Of a stretch of DNA of 13,434 nucleotides, positions 1-7,947 are shown one piece after another. The translations under genes were made by a program, and so were the position numbers. Every line of letters starts with the position of its first letter. Within the stretch, counting starts at the first letter, position 1. This DNA is from Trichomonas tenax (lineage: Eukaryota; Parabasalia; Trichomonadida; Trichomonadidae), in contig JALKBU010001268.1 in NCBI GenBank assembly GCA_023091735.1, forward strand, positions 1 through 13,434. The letters run 5' to 3'. The notes beneath the pieces were generated by a model. The model made no database searches. It was given only the letters and a program-made list of their open reading frames with translations, and was not told the origin of the DNA.

Positions 1-87
1 TTCATAAATATTGATTAATAATCACGAATACACTAAATATGTCTTAATCTGTTTATATAACATTGCAATTTTATATGTTTAATGACA
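1..87. repeat. Left copy of an inverted terminal repeat
   Basis: The first 87 bases match the reverse complement of the last 87 bases (13348-13434) at 83 of 87 positions, with no gaps. The four differences are at positions 1, 8, 41 and 66, and similarity stops abruptly at base 88. The repeat is AT-rich and non-coding, and it contains a 13-base palindrome, TGATTA-A-TAATCA, at 12-24. It lies flush with the window end, so its outer boundary and any target-site duplication cannot be seen. It could be the TIR of a long element or one copy of a dispersed repeat at which an assembly stopped. Confidence 0.95.
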
Positions 88-278
88 TCTGTTTCATAAA
101 ATATTTATCGTTGCATCAATATTTGAATGGAGCTCGATTTTAACCTTATTCAGCTGTAAGGAAATAATGATACTTTTAATATCGGAGATTTTCGACGACG
201 TTATGATACAATAATCATTCCCATGACATAGGTAATCAATTCTAATTGAAATTTTTGATCTAACGTTCATTTTTGGTG

Positions 279-1404
279 ATGGATGAAAATCTCTACATGG
301 ACGCATGGGAGAGGTTTTACCCTGACATATCAAATGTTGTCCATCAGAGTAGCAATATTACTGTTACTGGTATTTCAGGCAAATATTTTGTTCATCATTG
401 CAATTTCTTATTCTCAAAGAAACAATGCATCCAAATGAATTCAAATTACTACAATAAGCTTCTTGTATACTTTTTTATGTTCTCATCAACGAGAACTACA
501 AATGAGGCAGGAAATATTTATCATAGGTCGGGATCAACTGTGCAATACCGTGATTGCTGTTACGATGCGTAAACTCCGGACTTTTCATACTTGCACGCTT
601 ATCAATATTCCGATCAGACCGCACAAAACAAAAATTATATGTATTTGTCGTCAGCTGTTTCCTGCTTTAGTACTATGTCACCTATAGACTTAACGTATAG
701 CGATAATTTGATTTCGCAAATCAATGTATCACACAGCCGTAACATTAACGCGATTTGTTTCGCAGATTTAAATTATGTTCAGCAAGGCATCATAAATTCG
801 AGTACATTCTATAATAATTCAACTCCTGGTGCTCCTGCAATGTATATTGGAAGATCGCCCAGTACATTAACCAATGTTGACTTTGTACAGAATTCTGCTC
901 TTCGATTTGAGGGAACTTATCCTTCCTTAGTGTTTATATATCAAATGACAGCGAAATTTTTCCATTGCACATTCAAAGACAATGTTTGCAGAAATTTGTT
1001 CATGGACTCAGATCTTCAACTGCCATATTAACTGATTGCTATGAGGTCAATAACAGTTATACATCTGTGAGCCAGATAGGAAACTTCAATTCCAATACCA
1101 ATGCTCAAATTTTTAATAGATATGAACTGTTACACACAGAGAAATGCAGAGCAGAACTCAGTTTCAAGGGGATCATTATGTTCTAGAACCATGGGAAATA
1201 GAACTAGTTGTTGTCGCTGAAGAGCAGCCAGTTATTGATATAGAACGACCTAATGAATTACCAGAAAACGAAATTATTCCAGATGTTGTCAATGAGGAAG
1301 ATAAAAATGAACCATATGATACTTACGAGGTGCCAATGGCGTATCAAAGGAAATCTGTCATATGCTTAGCTGGAATTTCATTTAGTATGTATTTCATTCT
1401 TTAA
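279..1404 (+). pseudogene. Broken trichomonad surface protein gene (beta-helix / Pmp-like family)
   Basis: The reading frame looks like the short repeated units (phenylalanine/cysteine/asparagine-rich, of the type F-x-x-C-x-F and FYNNS) of the large parabasalid surface-protein families related to polymorphic-membrane-protein-like and beta-helix adhesins. Examples are YFVHHCNF near 390, FYNNSTPGAPAMYIG near 808-850 and FHCTFKDNVC near 960. The frame starting at ATG 279 is stopped by TAA at 570-572. The same frame resumes immediately and runs to about 1010. Similarity then continues in frame 2 (about 1013-1166: SSTAILTDCYEVNNS) and in frame 1 (about 1167-1404). The frame 1 part carries an acidic stretch followed by a hydrophobic segment (SVICLAGISFSMYFIL) like a C-terminal membrane anchor. 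Intact members should have a signal peptide upstream, and none is seen here. The family assignment comes from residue pattern only; a one-stop, two-frameshift pseudogene is the best reading. Confidence 0.65.
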
Positions 1405-1703
1405 TTTATAAGCTATTATACGCATCAAAATACCATTGCGTTATCCTATGTATTATATAACATGTGTGAACTAGTAAAGATTTTGCGATGTAAAAAAATT
1501 GACATTTTTTTATTTCGAATTTATGATAACAACACTTTGCCATTATAATAGCCTAGTTCTGTATATTTATATTTTAAAAGATAAGAACTTATTTGTTATT
1601 AATATAAAATAATTGAAAATAAAAAGCCATTTCAGACAAAATTTACGAATGAAAAAGTTTTTATTTATAAATCTTTAGTGTTTGGCATTGAAATATCGTT
1701 ATT
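1405..1703. other. AT-rich intergenic spacer
   Basis: About 300 bases of AT-rich sequence separate the broken surface-protein gene from the next intact gene. I see no open frame of note, no tRNA-like structure and no repeat. The only readable signal is the TCGTTATT motif at its right end, immediately before ATG 1704. Confidence 0.6.
1696..1703 (+). promoter_or_regulatory. Start-proximal TCGTTATT motif
   Basis: The 8-mer TCGTTATT abuts the ATG at 1704. The identical 8-mer lies just before the starts at 5780 (-) and 6601 (+). The reverse strand reads AATAACGATA, which contains a Myb-type AACG core. It probably acts as an initiator or start-site element. A transcription start inside it would give a leader of a few bases, as is usual in parabasalids. 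Confidence 0.6.
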
Positions 1704-2381
1704 ATGAGTGAAGAAGATTATTCGTATTATTACTACTTCAGCGATGACGAAGATCCACCAAAACCTGAACCAAAAACACGACATCAACAAGCAAGAGATT
1801 ATGTCGTTGACCTTTTAACTCAACATAAAGAATTTTTAGATCAATTTCAAGAAGCTTTGTTCTTAAACAACATCCAATTATATTACGCTATACTTATTAC
1901 TGTTTTAGGGACTATCCTCGTCTTCGTTATATTATTTGCATTGTCTATTCCAAATACAATTGTTGTTATTATCGCGTATCCACTGTTAAATTGCTTTAAA
2001 TTCTTCGAAGCACACAACAAACTCAAGGAATATTACCTCAAAGAACTTCCTCATCATGAAATTGATGCTCCAGATCGATTACGAACAGTAAATGAAATCG
2101 CGCATTATTTATGGATTCCATTTTACGTGATTCTATTAGTTAAAGAGTTTTTAGAACGCGTAATTTACCATCCAAATACCAAAGATACTTTAATTTTTAT
2201 TGTATCAGCAATTATTCTCGGTTTTGTTAACAAAATCCTTAGTTTCTTTACATTATTCTGCGTTATTTTAGTAATGTGCTTACTTGCGCCTCCTATTTTA
2301 ATTAGAACACCTGTTGGCAGGAAAATTAAGAAATTCGTTACGGAGAAGAAGAAGCCGAAGCCTAAGGCATCTCAATTTTAA
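1704..2381 (+). CDS. Reticulon-like two-hairpin membrane protein
   Basis: This 225-residue protein has an acidic, tyrosine-rich cytosolic-looking head (residues 1-25: YSYYYYFSDDEDPP), then a short amphipathic region. Two unusually long hydrophobic stretches follow (about 57-96 and 161-200), separated by a hydrophilic loop of roughly 65 residues. A basic tail ends in a lysine/proline cluster (KKFVTEKKKPKPK). Two 35-40-residue hydrophobic segments with an intervening loop is the layout of the reticulon homology domain, whose members wedge into the ER membrane and curve it into tubules. No signal peptide is present. The start at 1704 is supported by the TCGTTATT motif directly upstream. Frame and codon use are clean throughout, and it ends with TAA. 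It could instead be another ER-shaping or tetraspanning protein; the assignment rests on topology, not on a recognised motif. Confidence 0.6.
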   Translation: MSEEDYSYYYYFSDDEDPPKPEPKTRHQQARDYVVDLLTQHKEFLDQFQEALFLNNIQLYYAILITVLGTILVFVILFALSIPNTIVVIIAYPLLNCFKFFEAHNKLKEYYLKELPHHEIDAPDRLRTVNEIAHYLWIPFYVILLVKEFLERVIYHPNTKDTLIFIVSAIILGFVNKILSFFTLFCVILVMCLLAPPILIRTPVGRKIKKFVTEKKKPKPKASQF

Positions 2382-2578
2382 TATTGTTTGTTATGTTTTT
2401 TGTAATTAAAGTATTTATTTCTTAATGAAGCTATTTTAGTCAAGTTATCGATTTCATTTTTCTTAAACTTGATATATTTAATTGAAATATCAATATGCAT
2501 TGGAGGGAGAAAAGTAATGAAACAAAAACAATGTAATTTACAACATCTGCATTTTCATAAACAATGATAAATATATAA

Positions 2579-4216
2579 TTATGATAAAGGTAAAAATGAA
2601 CCAATTTCGACTCTCAGAGTTCCAATCTTAGATCCGAGATGGTCACGAACGGTGATAACAGAGGCAAATTGTTGTTTGCTGCTCAATAATGGCGAAAAGT
2701 TCAGCTTTGAAGTTCCAATAAGTTCATCGCCAAGTAATATTTCAATCACGCCTCTTGAATTCTTTGCGAAGTCTCTAAGACTTTCACTATTTTCAACAAT
2801 GAATGTGGTTACAGCATTTAAGCTTCTAACATGATGAGATAATCGCGTAACACATTCGCTTTCCATGCCAAATGCTTTGGTAACAACTCTGGCTTTGGCA
2901 GATCTCGTTCCTGATGGTCTTTCGATAGTGCAGTCACCTGCAAACACAACAATTTCATTCTTGTTTGTTCCATTAGCTCCACCACTAAACTGTATATGGG
3001 ATACATCATCATCTACTATTTCTGTATCACTTTCTATTTTGAACGACATAACTGCTGCTGTTTGAAGATCATTTAATTTTTTCTTAAGCTCATCTAATTC
3101 TTCATTCTTTTGTGCAACTTGTTCTTCTAATTCTGCAATATCATTCTCCAGTGATGTAGTATCAATTGAAAATGCTGGAAGTCCATCAGAATGTCCTGAT
3201 AATAATTTAACAAAGCTTGGATCATCGAATGGATCTGATGGACAGTTCTCTAATATCGTCTTAAAAGGACCATTGATCAAGTCAAAATCATCTCTGAGAT
3301 CATTAAGGAACTCTTCCTTTTCATGACTTTGATCAACAATATCTTTCCTTAAATCACCTAAACGTGTTAATTTTCCTGTTAAATCTTCCTTGGCATCTTG
3401 AAGTTGGCATTTTACAGCATCAGCAAGTTGAAGTTGAAATTCGAATAAATGCTTTTCATTTTCTTCCTGCTCTTTCTTTCTCTTTTCATTTTCACGCTCA
3501 ACTTCATTCTTACGCTGTATCAATGAATCAACATCTTTCTGAAGGCCTTCTTTCTTCTCAGAAAGTTCTCTAAACAATGCATGTTCATGAAGTAATTTCA
3601 TGTGTTTATCACGAACTGAGTCAAGTTTCTTAGTTAACTTTTGTAGCTCAGCGCTATGAGGATCGTCTGATTCTGGATCTGGAAGAGAAGAAGTATATAA
3701 AGCTTCATTTAATTGTCTAATTTGATCATAATTTTCATGTATTTGTTTACGCAATTGGATACTTTTTAGTATGCATGTATTGTGTTTACCATTTTGAATG
3801 AGCTTTTCGAATTTTGAAGTGTTATCAAGATGATAATTGTTTAATATCTCTGCGGTAATAGTAAACCTTAGATCATTTTTCGCCTCTGCGAGAGACTGAA
3901 AAGTATCTGCAATCTCTTTTTTGGTTTTTGATGAATGACAGAAAGAAATTGTTTTTGGACGAACTCTCTTTTTATCATTAGCGGTTAAATGCTGGTAAAA
4001 TTTCAGTTTCTCCACGTAAATATCATGTTTCGATTGTCTATCAATATATAATTTTGTAATCTGTTCGAATTTGGATTTTATTTTAGTTAATTCTTGATCT
4101 AAATCTTTAATTTCTGCAGGATTTTCTTTTTCAAGATTATTAAGAGTCTTTGCATTCAATTGAAGCTCTGCCCCCATTTCAGATCTTGTCATTTCAAAGC
4201 ATTTTTTCTTCCTCAT
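2579..4216 (-). CDS. Coiled-coil protein with probable C-terminal C2-like domain
   Basis: The protein has 545 residues. Residues about 20-75, 95-175, 188-310 and 352-386 are charged, heptad-rich helices (for example NEVERENEKRKKEQEENEKH near 237-256), typical of extended coiled coils. After a short linker, residues about 420-540 change to alternating beta-type sequence. It ends with IEILLGDELIGTSKLNF, SVITVRDHLGSKIG and TLRVEIG (491-538), a pattern like the last strands of C2 domains in RPGRIP1/C2CD3-type ciliary proteins. No acidic calcium-binding loops stand out, so a protein-binding rather than Ca-dependent C2 fold is likelier. Methionine 1 is followed by another possible start at residue 9; a TCGTTTTT motif lies 15-22 bases upstream of the first ATG and supports it. 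A structural or cytoskeletal role is inferred from the architecture only. Confidence 0.85.
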   Translation of the reverse strand: MRKKKCFEMTRSEMGAELQLNAKTLNNLEKENPAEIKDLDQELTKIKSKFEQITKLYIDRQSKHDIYVEKLKFYQHLTANDKKRVRPKTISFCHSSKTKKEIADTFQSLAEAKNDLRFTITAEILNNYHLDNTSKFEKLIQNGKHNTCILKSIQLRKQIHENYDQIRQLNEALYTSSLPDPESDDPHSAELQKLTKKLDSVRDKHMKLLHEHALFRELSEKKEGLQKDVDSLIQRKNEVERENEKRKKEQEENEKHLFEFQLQLADAVKCQLQDAKEDLTGKLTRLGDLRKDIVDQSHEKEEFLNDLRDDFDLINGPFKTILENCPSDPFDDPSFVKLLSGHSDGLPAFSIDTTSLENDIAELEEQVAQKNEELDELKKKLNDLQTAAVMSFKIESDTEIVDDDVSHIQFSGGANGTNKNEIVVFAGDCTIERPSGTRSAKARVVTKAFGMESECVTRLSHHVRSLNAVTTFIVENSESLRDFAKNSRGVIEILLGDELIGTSKLNFSPLLSSKQQFASVITVRDHLGSKIGTLRVEIGSFLPLS

Positions 4217-4622
4217 ATTTTTGAAAAAAAAAAAAACGAAATAGATTCATTGATCAGTTGTTATTTATGACTCCAAACTTCTAAAATAGATTCTCAAGAT
4301 GCAGTAAAACATAATAATAACAAAATCAATCATTGATTCCAATTGACAAAGCTGTTTTGAATAAAAAGAAGTCAAGTGATTCATTTACTCGATATAATAA
4401 AATAAAGAAAAAATCAATAAAAATAAAATGACAACATTTGTTCTGTGTATAGATATTCTAGATTATTGCTAGAGCTATATGATTATGATGTTAATTTTGA
4501 AAATGCATAATCAGGTAAAGTTATAGATAATAGTTTTCATTAGCATCATTTCATGTAAAAATTAAGAGTTTTTCATGAATGAAAGCAAGTAAACTGATAG
4601 TTTATAATAACAAAAAACCGTG
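4217..4622. other. AT-rich intergenic spacer between two minus-strand genes
   Basis: This stretch holds the 5' flank of the coiled-coil gene and the 3' flank of the glucokinase-like gene. It has homopolymeric A runs (4224-4236) next to the start motif. I see no coding frame, structured RNA or repeat. Confidence 0.6.
4232..4239 (-). promoter_or_regulatory. Start-proximal TCGTTTTT motif
   Basis: On the minus strand this reads TCGTTTTT, one base different from TCGTTATT. It lies about 15-22 bases before the ATG at 4216. Position and sequence fit the start-site element seen at three other genes, although it merges into a T-run, which makes it easier to meet by chance. Confidence 0.4.
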
Positions 4623-5780
4623 TTAATCAAAATGACTTTCCGATTGATGCGAAAGTGCGAAGACTTTCGAAATAAACAAGCCACCAGATAAAGCAAATGA
4701 TGATGAAGAAAATTGGGTGTAAATGTCGATATCCTTGAGCCAAGATGACCTAGGATGATCTGTAAATACTGTGTAAAGCATCTTTTTCATATTTGCCACA
4801 AGTGGGAAGTTCTTAACGTGTTCTTCACTGATGACGAAAACTCTCTTGCATCTGATTGTCAAACAAAGTGATTGAATACATCTGAATATGTATGTATAGT
4901 GGATCTTGAAGGCTTCTAAAGCATTAGCATCATTAGCTAAAGCCAAGTTACGAATTTCATCATATCTCAGGTTATTCTTAAGCTCAATACCAGCGTTCCT
5001 GCATGCAAACTGATAAGCGAGTTCTAATCCGCCAATGCTTCCGAAATCTTCCCACTCAGCTTGATGGGCTTCTCCATGAAGCTTCTGGGAGAAGAATCTC
5101 TGTATCTCACGATCCTTTTCGAAGTCTGGATGCCATGGAGGAAGACAGTTCGCCTGTTGGTGGCTAGCTTCAGATGAAACAACGCAATTGTAGTCTGCTG
5201 TTTCGATTCTGCAAATAAATGAGCAGCCAAGGCCACCTCCAATCCAAATAACGAGTGAGTTCCCATCAAGGTTAGCAAGGAAAGGTGCATTTGGATCTGC
5301 TTGCCAAAGAACTTTAAATATCTTTGGCAATGAACCGTTAATGAATCGAGCGACAATGCCATATGATGCTGCTTCTAAATCATTCATAAATTGACGACGA
5401 TCCAGTGGGAATAAATCAAATGGGAGATTAGAGAAATGAATGACTCTCTCACGTGCTTCACACAGCCAGTTAGTAATGATGACGTGGTCTTGGGATACAG
5501 GTCCTGCAAAACTCATTGTTGCAAAACCAATTTGTGCGTGTTGTGCTGCTAACGCGCTCCTAAGATTCTCGAAGTTGTTCATAACATCTGAAGCTTTGTT
5601 GACTTTGATCGGATTTAAGTAAATAGTTTTCTTGTTCGCGGTTGCTGGGCACAATGCCACTTGCATGAACGAGCAGTCGACCCAAACAGTGAGACAAGTC
5701 GATTTACGCTCAGCATCGCTCCAGTCTGAGAGTGCTTTCAAGTCCGTATCCTGGAATGACGCAGTTCGAGAATTCTTCAT
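4623..5780 (-). CDS. Divergent glucokinase-family (bacterial-type) protein, probable pseudoenzyme
   Basis: The 385-residue frame aligns by eye along its length with bacterial-type glucokinases (ROK/Glk, PF02685-like), a family of soluble hexose kinases that is multi-copy in trichomonads. Landmarks are IGFATMSFAGPVSQDHVIITNW (84-105, like the 'IA.A.P..GD.V..TN.' strand), NDLEAASYGI (133-142, like the catalytic Asn-Asp segment), IGGGLGCSF (180-188, like GAGTGLG) and EASH (204-207, like the sugar-binding E-G-G-H). Missing is the N-terminal ATP-phosphate motif D-x-G-G-T-N-x-R: its place is taken by VWVDCSFMQVAL (32-43). The adenosine-side glycines near 313-322 are also lost, and the middle motif lacks its threonine. 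Length is somewhat above the usual 320-375. A normal kinase is therefore unlikely; a binding or regulatory role is possible. The ATG is preceded by TCGTTATT. It is transcribed divergently from the enolase-like gene. Confidence 0.75.
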   Translation of the reverse strand: MKNSRTASFQDTDLKALSDWSDAERKSTCLTVWVDCSFMQVALCPATANKKTIYLNPIKVNKASDVMNNFENLRSALAAQHAQIGFATMSFAGPVSQDHVIITNWLCEARERVIHFSNLPFDLFPLDRRQFMNDLEAASYGIVARFINGSLPKIFKVLWQADPNAPFLANLDGNSLVIWIGGGLGCSFICRIETADYNCVVSSEASHQQANCLPPWHPDFEKDREIQRFFSQKLHGEAHQAEWEDFGSIGGLELAYQFACRNAGIELKNNLRYDEIRNLALANDANALEAFKIHYTYIFRCIQSLCLTIRCKRVFVISEEHVKNFPLVANMKKMLYTVFTDHPRSSWLKDIDIYTQFSSSSFALSGGLFISKVFALSHQSESHFD

Positions 5781-5783
5781 AAA

Positions 5784-5791
5784 AATAACGA
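5784..5791 (-). promoter_or_regulatory. Start-proximal TCGTTATT motif
   Basis: The minus-strand sequence TATCGTTATT ends three bases before the ATG at 5780. This is an exact copy of the 8-mer found before the genes at 1704 and 6601, and it is even preceded by TA as at 1704. Confidence 0.6.
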
Positions 5792-6587
5792 TAATTTTTA
5801 ATTCAAAAATATATATTTTTTGTGAGCTATTCGGCCACGTAACTTTTGTCGTTTGAAATATTTCTCGCCATCATATGGTGATTCCAAATTTATCGAAAAA
5901 TGGGTTCTACTTCATTTTTTGGGCTTGATTACAAATATCAAATCACCAAAATAGTAAGTTTAGATCTTCTAAATGATATATCATTCTTAACTTTCAACAG
6001 CGTAACACTGTGGCAATAACCATAATAAACAAAAAGTTGAATTAATAATCAACAGATTAATAAAATAAATGGGATCTATATATAAGAAAATATAATTACC
6101 CCTATGAATTTTGCATATATTTGCATTGTCCACATTTGCAACTCGTTACGTCTTGATATTCAACATTATTATCATTCCTTTGGCTTAATTTTTTACACTT
6201 CTATCTATAACCAAAACTATCTTCATGGCGAGCACCGATTTTAAATAACTATTGAGCATTCTTAACAAATTCTTCATCAATAAAATGTCTAGATATTATA
6301 TAAGGATTGAAAAAGATGATACAATCACTCAATAAATTGGAGCTTAGAGTATGCGCAGCCGATGCATTAGCATTTTTAAAAAATAAACAAATATTGCATA
6401 TATTTTTTAATAAGCCGTGAAATTTTCAATTACAATGGAAGACTCGAATCGTACCTTAGGAATTCTATTTGGTCTTATGGCTTAATTTTAATGCTAAACT
6501 AATCTTTTCTTCAAATGAATAATAATGAAAATTGTCATGTAAATTTTGATATTTGTCATATAAATTTTATTGTGCACTTTTTAGAAA
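5792..6587. other. Long divergent-promoter spacer
   Basis: About 800 bases lie between the divergently transcribed glucokinase-like and enolase-like genes. The spacer is AT-rich. Apart from the start motifs at its two ends I recognise no promoter element or RNA gene. The central part, 6102-6395, reads on the minus strand as a long frame with two stops and a C-K-C-G-Q-C segment; it is listed separately as a doubtful remnant. Confidence 0.55.
6102..6395 (-). pseudogene. Doubtful degenerate reading frame with a CxCGxC segment
   Basis: Reading the minus strand from 6395 down gives about 97 codons with only two stops before the final TAG at 6104-6102. Its end reads NVEYQDVTSCKCGQCKYMQ, with C-K-C-G-Q-C resembling a small zinc-binding or P2X-intracellular-like cysteine motif. 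The composition is less AT-biased at codon level than the rest of the spacer. There is no start signal, and I cannot place it in a family, so it may be chance. Confidence 0.2.
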
Positions 6588-6595
6588 TCGTTATT
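6588..6595 (+). promoter_or_regulatory. Start-proximal TCGTTATT motif
   Basis: TCGTTATT ends five bases before the ATG at 6601. It is the third exact copy of the 8-mer at a gene start in this window. Confidence 0.6.
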
Positions 6596-6600
6596 GAATA

Positions 6601-7947
6601 ATGTCTGCACAAGAAGAAACAAATAAAGCTATTAATTATGCAGAAAAATGGGAGCTGCAGACAGTGTTTGAAGACGCATTTGCTAATCTTCTCATTAATC
6701 ACCCTGATGACCCAATGGGATATTTATATGATCAAATTGTACCAAAAGCAGCACCACCAACTATTGATAAAGTTATAGGTCGTGAAATTTTAGGAAGTAG
6801 AGGAGTTCCAACAATCGAAGTTGAAGTTTGGGCAAAAGTTCACGGAAAAACAGAATTTATTTCGCTTGCTTCTGCACCAAGTGTCGATAATTGCGCAATA
6901 GAAGATGCATATGTACTTGTTGATACATCAAATCCAAGATATGGAGGCAGAGGAATGAGACAAGCTGTATCCGCTGTTACAAGTGTGTATCAACCAGTTC
7001 TCGAAAAGAAACAATTCTTTAATCAGAGAGAAGTTGATGGGCTTCTCGTTCAAGCTGATGGCACACCAAATAAGAGAAAATCTGGTGCAAATACAATGAT
7101 TGCAACATCAGCTGCTATTGCTGTTGCTTCATCAAAGATCCTACGCTTGCCATTGTTCCTTCATCTTGCAAAATCTCTTACAGAAAGAACTCAGTTCACA
7201 GTTCCTCGCCCAATATTTGCGATTTTTAACTTCATTTCTGGTCCTATTTCGAAAGTTTACTTAATTCCTTCAGCCACTGTTCAAGTTGAAGAACAGATTC
7301 GTATTATTGGCGAAATCTATTTACACTACTCAACATCAATGAAATCAGCTATTTGCAATGATGGATGCTTCCCAATAGAGGGTGATAAAGTTGATGATAT
7401 TCTCCAGACTACAGAAATTGCTGTATCTGGTGGCGGCCACACACTTGGTGATGATGTTTTCCTCGGATTTTCTGGCCGTGGAGAAGGAACACATAATTTC
7501 TGGACAGACTTATTCGATTCATCATCAGCTATCACATACGTTGAAGATCCACTTCCTGTTGATGATACTAGCGGCTTGAAGACATTGATTGCGAAGTCTT
7601 CTGAAAATACAGTAATTGCTGTTGGTAAAGGAATCTCATCACAGATCAACAAGATCCAACAGTCAATCCCAGCAAAGGCTATTGTTGTTAGACCATCTCA
7701 GGCTGGCTCATTAACACAGTCTGTTGATGTTGCCAAGGCCATCGATGGAGCTTCAAAGTTAACTGTTTTCTCGACATCATTGAACGAAACACAGGATTCA
7801 TGGATCGTAGACGTTGCAATTTCATCTGGCGCTCACTTCTTGCAGCTTGGTCCGCCATGCAGAGGTGAAAACATCGCTAAAATCAATAGACTTCTTGAAG
7901 CAGCAAAGGAGATTGAAGCAATGCAGGAGAAGGAATCTGAAGAATAA
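6601..7947 (+). CDS. Enolase-like protein with RIIa/DPY-30-like N-terminus (ENO4-like), probable pseudoenzyme
   Basis: This 448-residue protein has two parts. Residues about 12-48 (WELQTVFEDAF..., then HPDDPMGYLYDQI) resemble the RIIa/DPY-30 dimerisation-docking helix pair. Residues about 52-440 follow the enolase fold: IGREILGSRGVPTIEVEVW (59-77), NQREVDGLLVQADGTPNK (141-158), GANTMIATSAAIA (162-174), YVEDPLP (313-319) and GPPCRGENIAKINRLL (417-432). Compared with true enolase from memory, one metal ligand (Glu of VEDP, 315) remains. The SHAGG/QEFM His and Glu are absent (211-226), the GDEGGFAP Glu is replaced (NDGCFP, 253-258), and the MDVAAS Asp is replaced (GFSGRG, 289-294). The GDD Asp is replaced (VGKGI, 341-345), the catalytic Lys is Arg (VVRPSQAG, 362-369), and the SHRSGE His and the last Lys are gone (391-397, 412-416). 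This architecture is that of flagellar ENO4. It ends with TAAA, the trichomonad stop/polyadenylation overlap. Confidence 0.85.
   Translation: MSAQEETNKAINYAEKWELQTVFEDAFANLLINHPDDPMGYLYDQIVPKAAPPTIDKVIGREILGSRGVPTIEVEVWAKVHGKTEFISLASAPSVDNCAIEDAYVLVDTSNPRYGGRGMRQAVSAVTSVYQPVLEKKQFFNQREVDGLLVQADGTPNKRKSGANTMIATSAAIAVASSKILRLPLFLHLAKSLTERTQFTVPRPIFAIFNFISGPISKVYLIPSATVQVEEQIRIIGEIYLHYSTSMKSAICNDGCFPIEGDKVDDILQTTEIAVSGGGHTLGDDVFLGFSGRGEGTHNFWTDLFDSSSAITYVEDPLPVDDTSGLKTLIAKSSENTVIAVGKGISSQINKIQQSIPAKAIVVRPSQAGSLTQSVDVAKAIDGASKLTVFSTSLNETQDSWIVDVAISSGAHFLQLGPPCRGENIAKINRLLEAAKEIEAMQEKESEE

Noticed and set aside
262..278. Classic TCATTTT initiator before ATG 279
   Set aside because: Sequence and spacing fit the TCA-type initiator, but the frame that follows lacks the signal peptide expected of the family, so it may be a chance match in AT-rich DNA.
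94..333. 79-codon minus-strand frame next to the left repeat
   Set aside because: It runs antisense into the surface-protein remnant, has no domain, and has no start motif in the right place; best read as chance.
570..572. TAA read as glutamine (ciliate/diplomonad-like variant code)
   Set aside because: It would repair one stop in the surface gene, but the intact genes here end in TAA or TAG and contain none internally, so the standard code holds.
2652..3573. Several short plus- and minus-strand frames inside 2579-4216
   Set aside because: All overlap the 545-codon coiled-coil gene, which has a clear protein pattern; the others are shadows.
6436..6470. tRNA T-arm-like sequence (ACTCGAATCGTACC)
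   Set aside because: The flanking five-base stems do not pair, and no acceptor stem or anticodon arm can be folded around it.
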